A DNA stretch of 64,000 nt. Origin: Mycoplana rhizolycopersici. Lineage in GTDB: Bacteria; Pseudomonadota; Alphaproteobacteria; Rhizobiales; Rhizobiaceae. The position numbers and the translations under genes are program-made. Below, piece after piece: positions 26,630 to 35,722 of this stretch. The stretch is from positions 1 to 64,000 of the forward strand of contig NZ_JABXYK010000012.1 in assembly GCF_013378445.1 (NCBI RefSeq). The letters are read 5' to 3'. How positions within the stretch are numbered: the first letter of the stretch is position 1; every line of letters begins with the position of its first letter. A model generated the notes under the pieces. That model was not told the origin of the DNA and did no database searches. It saw only the letters and a list, made by a program, of their open reading frames with translations.

Positions 26630-27577
26630 ATGATCAAAAAAGGAATGCGTGTACTCTTCGCTGCAACCGCCGTCGTGCCGCTGCTGTTCAGCACCGCCTG
26701 GGCGGAAGGTCTGATGACGATCATCGTCAACGATCCGTCCAACCCCTACTGGTACACGGAAGGCGAAGTGGCCAAGGCAACCGCCGAAAAGCTCGGCTAC
26801 ACCGCCAATGTTGCCGCCCACAAGGGTGACACCAACACCGAGAGCAACCTGATCGACACCGCGATCACCAACAAGTCGGTCGCGATCATCCTCGACCCGG
26901 CAAACGCCGATGGTTCGGTCGGCGCCGTCAAGAAGGCCGTCGCTGCAGGCATTCCGGTGCTTCTCGTCAACGCCGAGATCAACCAGGAAGGCCTCGCCAA
27001 GGCGCAGCTGGTCTCGAACAACGCCCAGGGTGCCGCAATCGGCGCACAGCAGTGGGTCGAGGCAGTCGGCGACAAGGGCAAGTATGTCGAGCTTTTTGGT
27101 GCGCCGGCCGACAACAACGCGGCAACCCGCTCGAACGGCTATGAGACCGTCCTGACCCAGTATCCGGACCTCGAGAAGGTTGGCCGCGAAGTGGCCGACT
27201 GGGATCGCACCAAGGGCCACGCCAAGATGCAGTCCCTGCTGCAGGCCAACCCCGACATCATCGGCGTCATCAGCGGCAACGACGAAATGGCGCTGGGTGC
27301 CATTGCCGCGCTCAAGGAAGCCGGCAAGCTCGAACAGGTGAAGGTCGGCGGTTTCGATGGTTCTCCGGACGCTGTCGCCGCCATCAAGGCCGGTGAACTG
27401 CAATACACCGTTCTGCAGCCGGTCGCCGTCTTCTCGGAAGCGGCCGTGAAGCAGGCCGACAACGTGATCAAGACGGGCAGCACCGGTGTCGAAACCGAAA
27501 AGCAGCTCTTCGATTGCCTGCTGATCACCAAGGACAATGTCGACAAGTATACCGCTCCGTTCGTCCTGAGCGAGTAA
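26630..27577 (+). CDS. eryG: EryG-type periplasmic polyol-binding protein
   Basis: A 315-residue RbsB-like (Peripla_BP_4) binding protein. A signal peptide runs to AWA (residues 1-26), and the mature part opens with MTIIVNDPSNPYWYTEGEV, typical of the ligand-contact strand. Later strands include LLVNAEIN, ELFGAPADNNAATRSNGY and VGGFDGSPDAV. The ATG at 26630 follows GGGAGTGAG. The gene is followed by a GC-rich hairpin at 27586-27608. It probably delivers erythritol to EryF and, because the second polyol set lies next, perhaps a related polyol. Confidence 0.88.
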   Translation: MIKKGMRVLFAATAVVPLLFSTAWAEGLMTIIVNDPSNPYWYTEGEVAKATAEKLGYTANVAAHKGDTNTESNLIDTAITNKSVAIILDPANADGSVGAVKKAVAAGIPVLLVNAEINQEGLAKAQLVSNNAQGAAIGAQQWVEAVGDKGKYVELFGAPADNNAATRSNGYETVLTQYPDLEKVGREVADWDRTKGHAKMQSLLQANPDIIGVISGNDEMALGAIAALKEAGKLEQVKVGGFDGSPDAVAAIKAGELQYTVLQPVAVFSEAAVKQADNVIKTGSTGVETEKQLFDCLLITKDNVDKYTAPFVLSE

Positions 27578-27585
27578 TCAAGTCC

Positions 27586-27608
27586 GGGAGCGCCCTCCGG
27601 GCGCTCCC
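27586..27608 (+). terminator. GC-rich stem-loop after eryG
   Basis: Ten perfect base pairs (GGGAGCGCCC / GGGCGCTCCC) with a TCC loop, eight bases after the eryG stop. There is no T run after it, so it may protect the mRNA 3' end or act only as a partial terminator before the next polyol genes. Confidence 0.6.
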
Positions 27609-27695
27609 GATTCGCGGGCCTTGGGCTAACCCCCGGGCCAGCTTGGCATTTTCCTTGCCGCCCGATACGAGATACGAAAACTCTCACCTCGAAGC

Positions 27696-28550
27696 ATGGC
27701 AGGGTCTCCCGTGAACAGGAAAGTCGACGTCAAGGATTTGCTTTCGGAAGGGCTGCCGAGCGACAGCCGGCACGCGCGCCAGCTTGCGCGTCGCCAGATG
27801 ATCGCCGAAACGGTTATCGCCGAGGGCTCGATCCGTATCGAGGACCTGACCGAGCGTTTCGGCATCAGCCTGATGACGGCGCACCGGGATGTCGACGAGC
27901 TCGTCAGTCGCGGTCTCTTCCGCAAGACGCGGGGCATCGTTTCCGCAGCACCCACGAGCCTCATCGAATCCTCCGACGTCTATCGGGCGACGAAGCAGGC
28001 CAAGGAGAAAAAGGCGATCGCCGAAGCGGCGATGCAGTTCGTGGAGCCGGGGCAGGCGATCTTCATGGACGATGCCACGACCGTCCACGAGATGACCCGG
28101 TTTCTGCCGGTAAAGGTGCCCTTGACGGTCATCACCAATTCGCTCGTCCTCATCAACGAGCTGAAGGAGGTGAGCGATCTCAACCTGATCGGCCTCGGCG
28201 GGCAGTTCCACCACTGGTGCAATGCCTTCATGGGGCACATCACCACCAACGAGATCCGCCGCCTGCGCGCCGACACGGTCTTCATGTCCCTCTCGGCGAT
28301 CGTGGACGACGTCGTCTATCACCAGTCGCCGGACACCGTCGAAACCAAGCGGGCGATGTTCGAAAGCGCCGCAAGGCGCGTGCTTCTGGCGGACCACACC
28401 AAATTCGAGCGGCGCGCGCTGCACCACTTCGCGACGCTCCAGGAATTCGACGCTGTAATCGTCGACGAGGATATCCCGATCTCCCACCTGTCGCGCATGC
28501 GCTCGAAGGGGATCAACGTCATTGTGGCGGACGGAGAACGGTCCGGCTGA
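27696..28550 (+). CDS. DeoR-family regulator of the second polyol set
   Basis: A 284-residue DeoR/GlpR-type protein. About 25 extra N-terminal residues precede the winged helix (IRIEDLTERFGISLMTAHRDVDELVSRGLFRKTRG). The effector domain has FMDDATTVHEMTRFL, VITNSLVLINEL and GLGGQFHHWCNAFMG. It leads a co-directional run with a FGGY kinase and a GlpD-like dehydrogenase, so its inducer is likely the phosphorylated polyol. No ribosome site is clear at 27696, and a start a few codons further in is possible. It is only distantly like EryR. Confidence 0.82.
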   Translation: MAGSPVNRKVDVKDLLSEGLPSDSRHARQLARRQMIAETVIAEGSIRIEDLTERFGISLMTAHRDVDELVSRGLFRKTRGIVSAAPTSLIESSDVYRATKQAKEKKAIAEAAMQFVEPGQAIFMDDATTVHEMTRFLPVKVPLTVITNSLVLINELKEVSDLNLIGLGGQFHHWCNAFMGHITTNEIRRLRADTVFMSLSAIVDDVVYHQSPDTVETKRAMFESAARRVLLADHTKFERRALHHFATLQEFDAVIVDEDIPISHLSRMRSKGINVIVADGERSG

Positions 28551-28618
28551 GGAGCCCGCTGCTGCGGATATCCTGATGTCGGGTGCCATTTCTCCTTCGC
28601 TTGAGAATGGAGACAACG

Positions 28619-30142
28619 ATGCCCTGCATCATGGGTATAGACAGCGGCCTGACGGTGACAAAGGCCGTCATCTTCGACGCGGACGGCACGGTCCTTTCCA
28701 TTGCGCGGCGGCGCGTCCCCCAGTTGATACCAGCACCGCAGCACGTCGAGCGCGACATGGACGACCTGTGGGCCGCCACGGCGGACGCCATCCGGGAGGC
28801 GGTTGCCGCCTGCGGCCGTCCGGCCTCCGATATCGTTGCGATCGCCGCCACGGCCCATGGCGACGGCATCTATCTCCTTGACGAAGACAAGAGGCCGCTC
28901 GGCCCCGCCATCGTCTCGCTCGACACGCGCGCCGGCGCCATTGCCGATGCCTGGAACGAGGGCGAGGTCGGCGCCCGCTCGCTGGAGTTGACCGGCCAGC
29001 GGCCGCACGCCTCGGCACCGTCCGCCATTCTCCGCTGGATCCGCGATAACCAGCCGGAGCGCTATGAACGCATCGCCCATTTCATCGCGTCAAAGGACTG
29101 GCTGCGCTTCTGCCTCTGCGGCACGGTGGGCACGGACCGGACGGAAGCCAGCACCTCCTTCACCGATGTCCGCACGCAGGACTATGCCGAAGAAGCGTTC
29201 CGTCTCTTCGGACTGGACCGGCTCGCCGGACGGCAGCCGCCGATGTCCGCCTCGACCGACGTCGTCGGCGGGGTGACGGCGGAGACCGCGCGCCTGACCG
29301 GGCTCGTCGAGGGCACGCCGGTCATGGCCGGCCTTCATGACGTCACGGCGTCTGCGCTCGGAATGGGCGGCTACGGCGAGGGCGTCGTCGCCGTCATAGC
29401 GGGTACCTACTCGATCAACGAGACGGTTTCGCCGGCGCCGAAGGTCGATGGCCGCTGGTTCTGCCGCAACGGCATCCTGCCCGGCGAGTGGAACAACATG
29501 TCCATCTCGCCAGCCTCGACCGCCAACTACGACTGGTTCATCGAACAGTTCTGTGCGGGCGCTGCGCAGCAGGCGGAGACGTCCGGCGAGAGCATCCATG
29601 CGATCGTCGGCAGGGAGTTCGAGGCCGCACGTCAGCGCCCGTCGAGCGTCTTCTTCCATCCCTATCTCTTCGGTTCTCCGTTTGCCGGCGCATCGAGCGC
29701 CGGTTTCTACGGGCTCAATGCCTGGCACGACCGGGGCGATATGGTTCGCGCGGTGCTGGAAGGGATCGCCTTCAACCACCGCGTCCATGTCGATGCCCTG
29801 CGCGACGGCTTTGCGCCGACATCTGCACGCCTGACCGGCGGCGTGTCGCGCAACCCCGCCATGGCCGGCCTCTTCGCCGATATCCTCGGCCTGCCGGTCA
29901 CCGCGACACGGACGGAGGAAGCGGCCGCCTGGGGGGCTGCGCTATGCGCCGGGGCGGGCGCCGGTCTCTTTGCCTCCCCCACCGACGATCCCCGCGATCT
30001 TGCGTCGATCGAGACCACTCATCAGCCGGATCCCGACCGGCAGCGCGCCTATGACGAGAAATACCGGGTCTTCCTCGACCTCGCCGAGGCCATGAAACCG
30101 CTCTGGCCGAGGCTGCGACGTCTCGGCGATGCCGAGATGTAA
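28619..30142 (+). CDS. FGGY-family polyol/sugar kinase, substrate unknown
   Basis: 507 residues. It has the phosphate motif IMGIDSGLTVTKAVIFDADG at the N-terminus, AIAATAHGDGIYLLDED, the SLDTRAGAIAD strand and a C-terminal adenosine motif LTGGVSRNPAMAGLFADILG. It is an ASKHA-fold carbohydrate kinase near the L-xylulose/erythritol kinase branches rather than glycerol kinase. The ATG at 28619 is preferred because TGGAGA lies eight bases upstream and the phosphate motif then starts at residue 5; an in-frame ATG at 28583 is possible. The GlpD-like gene follows 13 bases after its stop. The likely reaction is phosphorylation of a C4-C5 polyol or ketose. Confidence 0.8.
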   Translation: MPCIMGIDSGLTVTKAVIFDADGTVLSIARRRVPQLIPAPQHVERDMDDLWAATADAIREAVAACGRPASDIVAIAATAHGDGIYLLDEDKRPLGPAIVSLDTRAGAIADAWNEGEVGARSLELTGQRPHASAPSAILRWIRDNQPERYERIAHFIASKDWLRFCLCGTVGTDRTEASTSFTDVRTQDYAEEAFRLFGLDRLAGRQPPMSASTDVVGGVTAETARLTGLVEGTPVMAGLHDVTASALGMGGYGEGVVAVIAGTYSINETVSPAPKVDGRWFCRNGILPGEWNNMSISPASTANYDWFIEQFCAGAAQQAETSGESIHAIVGREFEAARQRPSSVFFHPYLFGSPFAGASSAGFYGLNAWHDRGDMVRAVLEGIAFNHRVHVDALRDGFAPTSARLTGGVSRNPAMAGLFADILGLPVTATRTEEAAAWGAALCAGAGAGLFASPTDDPRDLASIETTHQPDPDRQRAYDEKYRVFLDLAEAMKPLWPRLRRLGDAEM

Positions 30143-30155
30143 CAGGAATACCCAC

Positions 30156-31829
30156 ATGACGGACATGACAGCCGATGCGGTCGAGACCTTCGACGTCATC
30201 ATCCTTGGCGCGGGGATCAACGGGGCGGGCCTTTTTCGGGACCTCTGCCTGCAAGGCCTGAAATGCCTGATCGTCGACAAGGCCGATTTCGGTTCCGGCA
30301 CCAGTGCCGCGCCGTCGCGCCTCATCCACGGCGGCATCAAGTACCTGGAAACCGGCGAACTGGGCCTCGTCGCGCAATCGACGCTGGAACGCAACCTGCT
30401 GCTGCGCAACGCGCCGCATTGCGTCGAACCGCTGCCGACCTTCATTCCCTCCTTTTCGCTGGCGAAGGGCGCATGGGCGGCGTTGCGCACGCTGCTCGGC
30501 TCGACGACGGCGCCACGCAGCCGCGGGGCGGTGCTGATCAAGATCGGGCTCGCCCTCTACGATCTCTATGGGGCGCGTCACCGCGTGATGCCGAAGCATC
30601 AGTTCTTCTTCCGCCGCAAGGCGCTCGAAGAAATGCCGGAAATCACGCCGCGCATCGTCGCGGGCGGCATCTACTACGACGCCAAGATCAGCCGGCCGGA
30701 ACGGCTCGTCTGGGAACTGGTGCGCGACGGTCTCGACGCCAGCCCGGCCTCCGGCGCCACGAACGGCACGACTTTGCTCGGGCAGGAAGACGGCGTGCTC
30801 CGTTTGCGTGACCCGCGCGGCGGCGAGCGACAGGTGCGTGCCGGCATCGTGGTCAACGGGGCCGGCCCATGGATCGACCATGTCAACGCGACGCTCGGCG
30901 TCCCCGGCAAGCTGATCGGCGGCACGAAGGGCTCGCACATCCTGCTGAAGCACCCGGAACTGGTCAAAAGCCTCAAGGGCCGCATGATCTATTTCGAGGC
31001 CGACGACGGGCGCATCTGCCTCGTCTACGACTTTCTCGGCCTCGCGCTCGTCGGTTCGACCGACATCAAGGCGGACAATCCGGACACGGTGCGCTGCGAG
31101 GAGGACGAGATCGATTATTTCATCGCAAGCCTGCGCTCGCTTCTGCCGAAGCTGGATTTCGATCGCAACCAGATCGTCTATGCCTATAGCGGCATCCGTC
31201 CGCTCCCTGCCTCGGATGCCAGCCAGCCGGGCCTGATCAGCCGCGACCACTCGGCGCCGGTGGCGGAGCCGGTCGAGGGACGGCCGTTTTCCGTCATCTC
31301 GCTCGTCGGCGGCAAGTGGACGACGTTCCGCGGCTTTGCCGAGGAAGTGGCCGACACGATCCTGTCCCGCATGGGAAGAAACCGCAGAAAAAGCACGCAG
31401 ATGCTGCCGATCGGCGGCGGACGCGGCTTTCCGGTGGATGAAGCGGCCCGGCGTGCATGGGTCTCGCAACGGTCGGCGAAAAGCGGCTTGTCCACAGCCC
31501 GCGTCGATGCGCTTCTCGGCCGCTACGGGACAACGGCTGATGCCGTCCTCGCCCATATCGCGGCAACGGGAGACGTGGCGCTCGCGCATGTCGAAGGCTA
31601 TGGCCGCGCCGAGATCGACTGGATCGCGCGCAACGAGATGGTCGAGCATCTGGCAGACATCGTCATGCGCCGGACCACGCTTGCGATCGAAGGCAGGCTG
31701 ACGGCTGCGGGCCTCGACGAAATCGCATCCGTTGCCGCAGCGGCGCTCGGCTGGGACGAGGGCCGGAAGGGAGAAGAAGTTGCGGCGGTCACGATGCAGC
31801 TGACTGCGATCAACCGCGTCGGCCTTTGA
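30156..31829 (+). CDS. GlpD-family FAD-dependent polyol-phosphate dehydrogenase
   Basis: 557 residues. The FAD fold VIILGAGINGAGLFRDLCLQG is at the N-terminus, with FGSGTSAAPSRLIHGGIKYLE, a VGSTDIKADN strand and YSGIRPLPASD. A C-terminal extension follows, as in glycerol-3-phosphate dehydrogenase. The ATG at 30156 follows AACAGGAA and lies 13 bases after the kinase. The pair copies the eryA-eryB logic (kinase, then membrane FAD dehydrogenase) with diverged proteins. The substrate could be glycerol 3-phosphate, a tetritol phosphate such as threitol phosphate, or another polyol phosphate. Confidence 0.82.
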   Translation: MTDMTADAVETFDVIILGAGINGAGLFRDLCLQGLKCLIVDKADFGSGTSAAPSRLIHGGIKYLETGELGLVAQSTLERNLLLRNAPHCVEPLPTFIPSFSLAKGAWAALRTLLGSTTAPRSRGAVLIKIGLALYDLYGARHRVMPKHQFFFRRKALEEMPEITPRIVAGGIYYDAKISRPERLVWELVRDGLDASPASGATNGTTLLGQEDGVLRLRDPRGGERQVRAGIVVNGAGPWIDHVNATLGVPGKLIGGTKGSHILLKHPELVKSLKGRMIYFEADDGRICLVYDFLGLALVGSTDIKADNPDTVRCEEDEIDYFIASLRSLLPKLDFDRNQIVYAYSGIRPLPASDASQPGLISRDHSAPVAEPVEGRPFSVISLVGGKWTTFRGFAEEVADTILSRMGRNRRKSTQMLPIGGGRGFPVDEAARRAWVSQRSAKSGLSTARVDALLGRYGTTADAVLAHIAATGDVALAHVEGYGRAEIDWIARNEMVEHLADIVMRRTTLAIEGRLTAAGLDEIASVAAAALGWDEGRKGEEVAAVTMQLTAINRVGL

Positions 31830-32085
31830 GGTTTCGCCACGTATTTGCCGCGCGATCATGCCGTTACTAGCATCGCGCGGCGCTTCGGACCGGATGCCGC
31901 TTCGTCGTGCCGTTCCGGTCGAGAACCGGTGTGAGGCCTTGTCGCGCCGGGTCTCGACAAATGTCTCGACGCAGGTTAGGCAGCCCGAACATGGCGGCTG
32001 GACGGCGCCGCTGATTTTGCATTGATGGCCGGAACCAGCACTGAACGGCGGGACAGGCGATGTCGAAACTGTTCAGGAAAGTCGC

Positions 32086-32718
32086 ATGAAAAAGCAGGAA
32101 GTGACGCGCTCGTCCAATATCTGGATGGATTGTCCTGCCCGCTATGGTCTTGTCAGCCGCGTGTTGCATTGGGGAATGGCCTACCTGCTGATCTGGCAGT
32201 TTGCCATGATCCTGTCCTGGCGTGTCTTCGACGGCTCCGATCTGTTGAAGACGATCTCGTCCTATGGACCGGGACACGGCACGGCCGGTGCACTGACGAT
32301 CGTTTTCGTTAGCATCCGCGCCCTCTGGGCATTCGCCAACCGCCACCGGCGGCCGGTGCACGCGGCGGGATGGGCTGGCCGGGCGGCGCTTGCGGGGCAC
32401 GCCGGGCTCTATCTGCTGATGTTTGCCGTCCCGGCACTGGCGCTGCTCAGGAACTATGGCAACGGCAAGGGCTGGAGCCTCTGGGGCGTGCAGATCGTTC
32501 CCTCCACCGGCGTGAGGGTCGACTGGCTGACGGCACCGGCCAACGCCCTGCACGGAACGCTGGCCTGGCTACTTCTCTGCCTGATCGCCGGCCACGTCGC
32601 TGTGGCGCTCGTTCATCATTTCATCGGGCGAGACGATACCCTTGCCAGGATGGCGGGGCGATTGATGCAGCGCCCGCAATCGTCGGGAAATTCGGCTGCC
32701 GCGCCCGGCAAGGCATGA
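32086..32718 (+). CDS. Cytochrome b561 family membrane protein
   Basis: A 210-residue protein with four hydrophobic helices and well-spaced histidines suited to bind two b-type haems: VLHWGMAYLL, PGHGTAGALT, LAGHAGLYLLM and AGHVAVALVHH. This is the YodB/YceJ-type cytochrome b561 layout, which passes electrons from quinol or superoxide chemistry in the inner membrane. It stands alone between the polyol set and the minus-strand amine unit. It may support the FAD oxidoreductases nearby, but that is inference. Confidence 0.85.
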   Translation: MKKQEVTRSSNIWMDCPARYGLVSRVLHWGMAYLLIWQFAMILSWRVFDGSDLLKTISSYGPGHGTAGALTIVFVSIRALWAFANRHRRPVHAAGWAGRAALAGHAGLYLLMFAVPALALLRNYGNGKGWSLWGVQIVPSTGVRVDWLTAPANALHGTLAWLLLCLIAGHVAVALVHHFIGRDDTLARMAGRLMQRPQSSGNSAAAPGKA

Positions 32719-32767
32719 GAATGGCGCCGAGCGCTCGGCCATATCGCGGGTGCGGGAGAACCTGGCC

Positions 32768-33127
32768 TCAGGTCCCCTTTGCGACCATCGTGTAGATCTT
32801 TCGCGTCTGCTCGTGGATCGTCCACTCGCCGCGCCAGCCGAGCGGCAGCAAGAACATCTCGCCGGCGCGGATTTCCCGGCTCGTGCCATCGGCATTGTGC
32901 AGCGTGACGCGGCCCGTCAGCAAGTGGCAGATCTCCGCGTTCTCGCTGCGGTCGGCGGTGAACCGGCCGGGCGTGCATTCCCAGACGCCGGTTTCCAACT
33001 TGCCCTCGGCGCTCGTCCAAAGCGCCTTTGCAGCTTCCTTCTGCTCCCCTTCGATCGAGGTCGGCTTGGGCGCGAAGGGGCCGAGGTCAAGGCTTACAAG
33101 TTCGCCGAAGTTTTCTAAGCTGATCAT
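32768..33127 (-). CDS. Small cupin protein (DUF861/EutQ-like) of the amine unit
   Basis: A 119-residue single cupin. The barrel runs through VWECTPGRFTADRSENAEICHLLTG, VTLHNADGTSREIRAGEMFLLP and WRGEWTIHEQTRKIYTMV. This matches the DUF861 (Cupin_3) family, whose members often accompany polyamine or amino acid catabolism. The ATG at 33127 is chosen by family length; a longer in-frame reading to 33238 overlaps the oxidase gene and looks unrelated. It closes the amine unit, 76 bases after the oxidase. Metal ligands are poorly conserved, so it may be a binding or sensing protein. Confidence 0.75.
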   Translation of the reverse strand: MISLENFGELVSLDLGPFAPKPTSIEGEQKEAAKALWTSAEGKLETGVWECTPGRFTADRSENAEICHLLTGRVTLHNADGTSREIRAGEMFLLPLGWRGEWTIHEQTRKIYTMVAKGT

Positions 33128-33203
33128 TGCAATTTGTCCCGTCTTGCAAGGCTGTGGTGCGGCGCGGCCGCACGTGCCAGTGTGAGCATCAGTGTCGTGA
33201 ACA

Positions 33204-34589
33204 TCAGTGTCCCGTGATCCTGTCGGCCAGGACGGCAAGCTTCGACGTCGTCGGCAGGCCGGCCTCCTCGCGTTCGTCGGCGATCCGGTAGAGCTGGTAC
33301 ATGGAGTGCACGCCGAGCCAGCGCAGCGGCTCAGGTTCCCATTTGCGCACCGTGCGGTTGACCCAGGGCAGGCGGACCAGTTCCGTGTCGCGCTTCAGCA
33401 CGAGATCGGCAAGGGTGCGACCGGCCAGGTTCGAGCTCGAAACGCCGAGGCCGACATAGCCGCCGGCCCAGCCGATGCCGGTCGCGGGATCGAAGCCGGC
33501 CGTCGTGCACCAGTCGCGCGGCACGCCGAGGACGCCGCACCAGGCATGTTCGATCCGCAGCTTTTTCGTCTGCGGCAGGAGGCGGGTCAGGATCCGGTGG
33601 AGCTGGTCGATCGTCGCCTGCTGCGTCTGGCCGTTGACGTCCGTTGCCGAGCCGTAGCGATAGGGCACGCCGCGACCGCCCATGGTGATGCGGCCTTCGC
33701 GGGTGCGCTGCGCGTAGCAGTAGGCATGGGCGGCGTTGCCGAGCAGCTCGTGCCCCTCCCAGCCGATGTCCTTCCATAGTTCTTCCGGCACCGGCTCGGT
33801 GACGATCTGGGCGCTGTTGAGCGGCAGCCACGTCCGCTCATGTCCGGGCAGGCTGGCGGTGAAACCCTCGGTGGCACGGATGACGACGGGAGCACGAACC
33901 GTGCCGGATGCCGTCGTGACGCGTCCCTTTTCGAAGGCGGTCACCTCGGTGCCCTCGTAGATCGTCACGCCCAGGCGCTCAACCGCATCGGCAAGGCCAC
34001 GCACCAGCTTGGCCGGCTGGACGCGGGCCATGTCGCGAATGACGAAGGCGCCCTTGACGTCGGCGATCCGGATCCGCCGCGAAGCTTCCGCCGCCGACAG
34101 CATGTCGATCCTTTCGCGCGGCATCTGCCAATCGAGATAGAACTGGTATTCCTCGCGGGCGCGCTCCAGCTGTGCCGCATTGGTCGCGACCGTGAGGTTG
34201 TCGGTGCGCAGGATGTCGGCGTCGATGCCCTCTGCCGTTGCGACGCGGATCACCTCGTCCACCGTTCCCGCCATGGCGCTCTGCATGTCGACCACGGCGC
34301 CGCGGCTGGACGTCTTGAGGTACTTCTCGCGAGACCAGCTGAAGCCGCCGGACAACCAGCCGCCGTTGCGCCCGGAGCCGCCGAAGCCGGCGAATTCCCG
34401 CTCGACCACGACGATGTTCAGCCGCGGGTCGGCCTGCTTCAGGTAGTAGGCGGTCCACAGGCCGGTGTAGCCGGCCCCGATGATGCAGACGTCCGCTTCG
34501 CGGTCTCCGGGCAGGGAGGGGCGCCTGGCCGGCAGGCCGCCGATGTCGGCATACCAGAACGAGATGTTGCCGTTGGTCTTGGCTTGCAT
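33204..34589 (-). CDS. FAD-dependent amine/amino acid oxidase (PuuB-like)
   Basis: A 461-residue DAO-family flavoprotein. The N-terminal fold is VCIIGAGYTGLWTAYYLK followed by EREFAGFGGSGRNGGWLSGG, which is characteristic of gamma-glutamylputrescine oxidase (PuuB) and related enzymes. A late GWAGGYVGLGVSSSNLAGR forms the FAD contact. It oxidises an amine or amino acid with O2 or quinone as acceptor. It sits directly after the Pot-like ABC transporter genes, so its substrate is probably what that transporter imports. Other Puu genes (glutamyl-putrescine synthetase, aldehyde dehydrogenase, hydrolase) are absent here. Confidence 0.85.
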   Translation of the reverse strand: MQAKTNGNISFWYADIGGLPARRPSLPGDREADVCIIGAGYTGLWTAYYLKQADPRLNIVVVEREFAGFGGSGRNGGWLSGGFSWSREKYLKTSSRGAVVDMQSAMAGTVDEVIRVATAEGIDADILRTDNLTVATNAAQLERAREEYQFYLDWQMPRERIDMLSAAEASRRIRIADVKGAFVIRDMARVQPAKLVRGLADAVERLGVTIYEGTEVTAFEKGRVTTASGTVRAPVVIRATEGFTASLPGHERTWLPLNSAQIVTEPVPEELWKDIGWEGHELLGNAAHAYCYAQRTREGRITMGGRGVPYRYGSATDVNGQTQQATIDQLHRILTRLLPQTKKLRIEHAWCGVLGVPRDWCTTAGFDPATGIGWAGGYVGLGVSSSNLAGRTLADLVLKRDTELVRLPWVNRTVRKWEPEPLRWLGVHSMYQLYRIADEREEAGLPTTSKLAVLADRITGH

Positions 34590-34605
34590 GGAAAGGATCC
34601 GTGTA

Positions 34606-35721
34606 TCAGGTCAGAGTGATGTCGGCGCTGGCGTCGTCGGCAAGGAGCGTGACGTCGCCGGGCCGGAATACGATCTCGGCGGTATCGCCGATGGCAAATT
34701 CGGGCGCGCCGAGGGGGCTACGCACGACGGCGGTCGTGCCGTCCTTCAGGCGAATGTCGTACTTCGAGCCCGAACCGACATAGATCGCCTCCTCGACAAT
34801 CCCGCTCAGGCGGTTCTCGCCGTCGACGACCCCGGTGCCGGGTCGATGCAGCACGGCACGCTCCGGCCGCAGCAGGATCACCGGTGCCGCCTGCCCGGAA
34901 ATCTTCCCGCTTGCGACGATTTTGGTCCCGGCGATCGACACCACCGTGTCGCCGCCGACGATATCGGCCTTGCCGCGCAATACGGTCGATTCCCCGATGA
35001 ACCGTCCGACGAAAAGGGTGGCCGGGTTGTCGTACAGCTCGCGTCCGGTTCCAATCTGCTCCACCTGGCCGCCGTTGAACACGGCGATGCGGTCGGACAG
35101 CACGAGCGCCTCTTCCTGATCGTGCGTGACGTAGACGAAGGTGGTGCCGAGCTCGCGATGGATGCGCTTGATCTCCAGCTGCAGCCATTCGCGCAGCTTC
35201 TTGTCGAGCGCGCCGAGCGGTTCGTCCATCAATAGCAGCGGCGGGTCGAATACCAGCGCGCGGGCAAGCGCGACGCGTTGCTGCTGGCCGCCGGAGAGTT
35301 CGTTCGGATAGCGGTGGGCGAAGTCGGCCATCTTCACCATGTCCAGCGCGTGACGAACCTTGCCCTCGCGCTCGGCCCCGCTGATGCCGCGCAGCGTCAG
35401 CGGGTAGGCGACGTTCCGGCCGACGCTCATATGCGGGAACAGGGCATAGTGCTGGAAGACAACGCCGATGTTGCGCTTGTGCGAAGGCAGGCCGAGCACG
35501 CTCTTGCCGCCGATCTCCAGGCTGCCGGAGCTGACCTCGGTGAAGCCGGCAATCAGGTTCAAGGTCGTGGTCTTGCCCGATCCGCTGGGGCCCAGCAGCG
35601 TCATGAACTCGCCGGGCCGGATGCTGAGATCGAGGTCGCGCAAGGCGACGAACTTGCCGTACCGCTTGGAGGCCTTTCGGATGTCGATGGAGGCCCCGGC
35701 GGATTTGTTGGTGGCATTCAT
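34606..35721 (-). CDS. PotA-like ABC transporter ATP-binding protein
   Basis: 371 residues, with Walker A LLGPSGSGKTTTLNLIAG, Q-loop VFQHYALFPHM, signature LSGGQQQRVALARAL and Walker B LLLMDEPLGALD. The last about 110 residues form a TOBE domain (VILLRPERAVLHRP). This is the PotA/FbpC branch that powers import of polyamines or amines. The ATG at 35721 follows AAGGA and lies one base after the permease stop, so translation is coupled. An ATG five codons upstream is less likely. Confidence 0.9.
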   Translation of the reverse strand: MNATNKSAGASIDIRKASKRYGKFVALRDLDLSIRPGEFMTLLGPSGSGKTTTLNLIAGFTEVSSGSLEIGGKSVLGLPSHKRNIGVVFQHYALFPHMSVGRNVAYPLTLRGISGAEREGKVRHALDMVKMADFAHRYPNELSGGQQQRVALARALVFDPPLLLMDEPLGALDKKLREWLQLEIKRIHRELGTTFVYVTHDQEEALVLSDRIAVFNGGQVEQIGTGRELYDNPATLFVGRFIGESTVLRGKADIVGGDTVVSIAGTKIVASGKISGQAAPVILLRPERAVLHRPGTGVVDGENRLSGIVEEAIYVGSGSKYDIRLKDGTTAVVRSPLGAPEFAIGDTAEIVFRPGDVTLLADDASADITLT

Positions 35722-35722
35722 G

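Noticed and set aside
29898-31859. Open frame of 653 codons antisense to the GlpD-like gene
   Set aside because: The plus strand encodes an intact FAD enzyme; the antisense product is Arg/Asp-rich without recognisable motifs.
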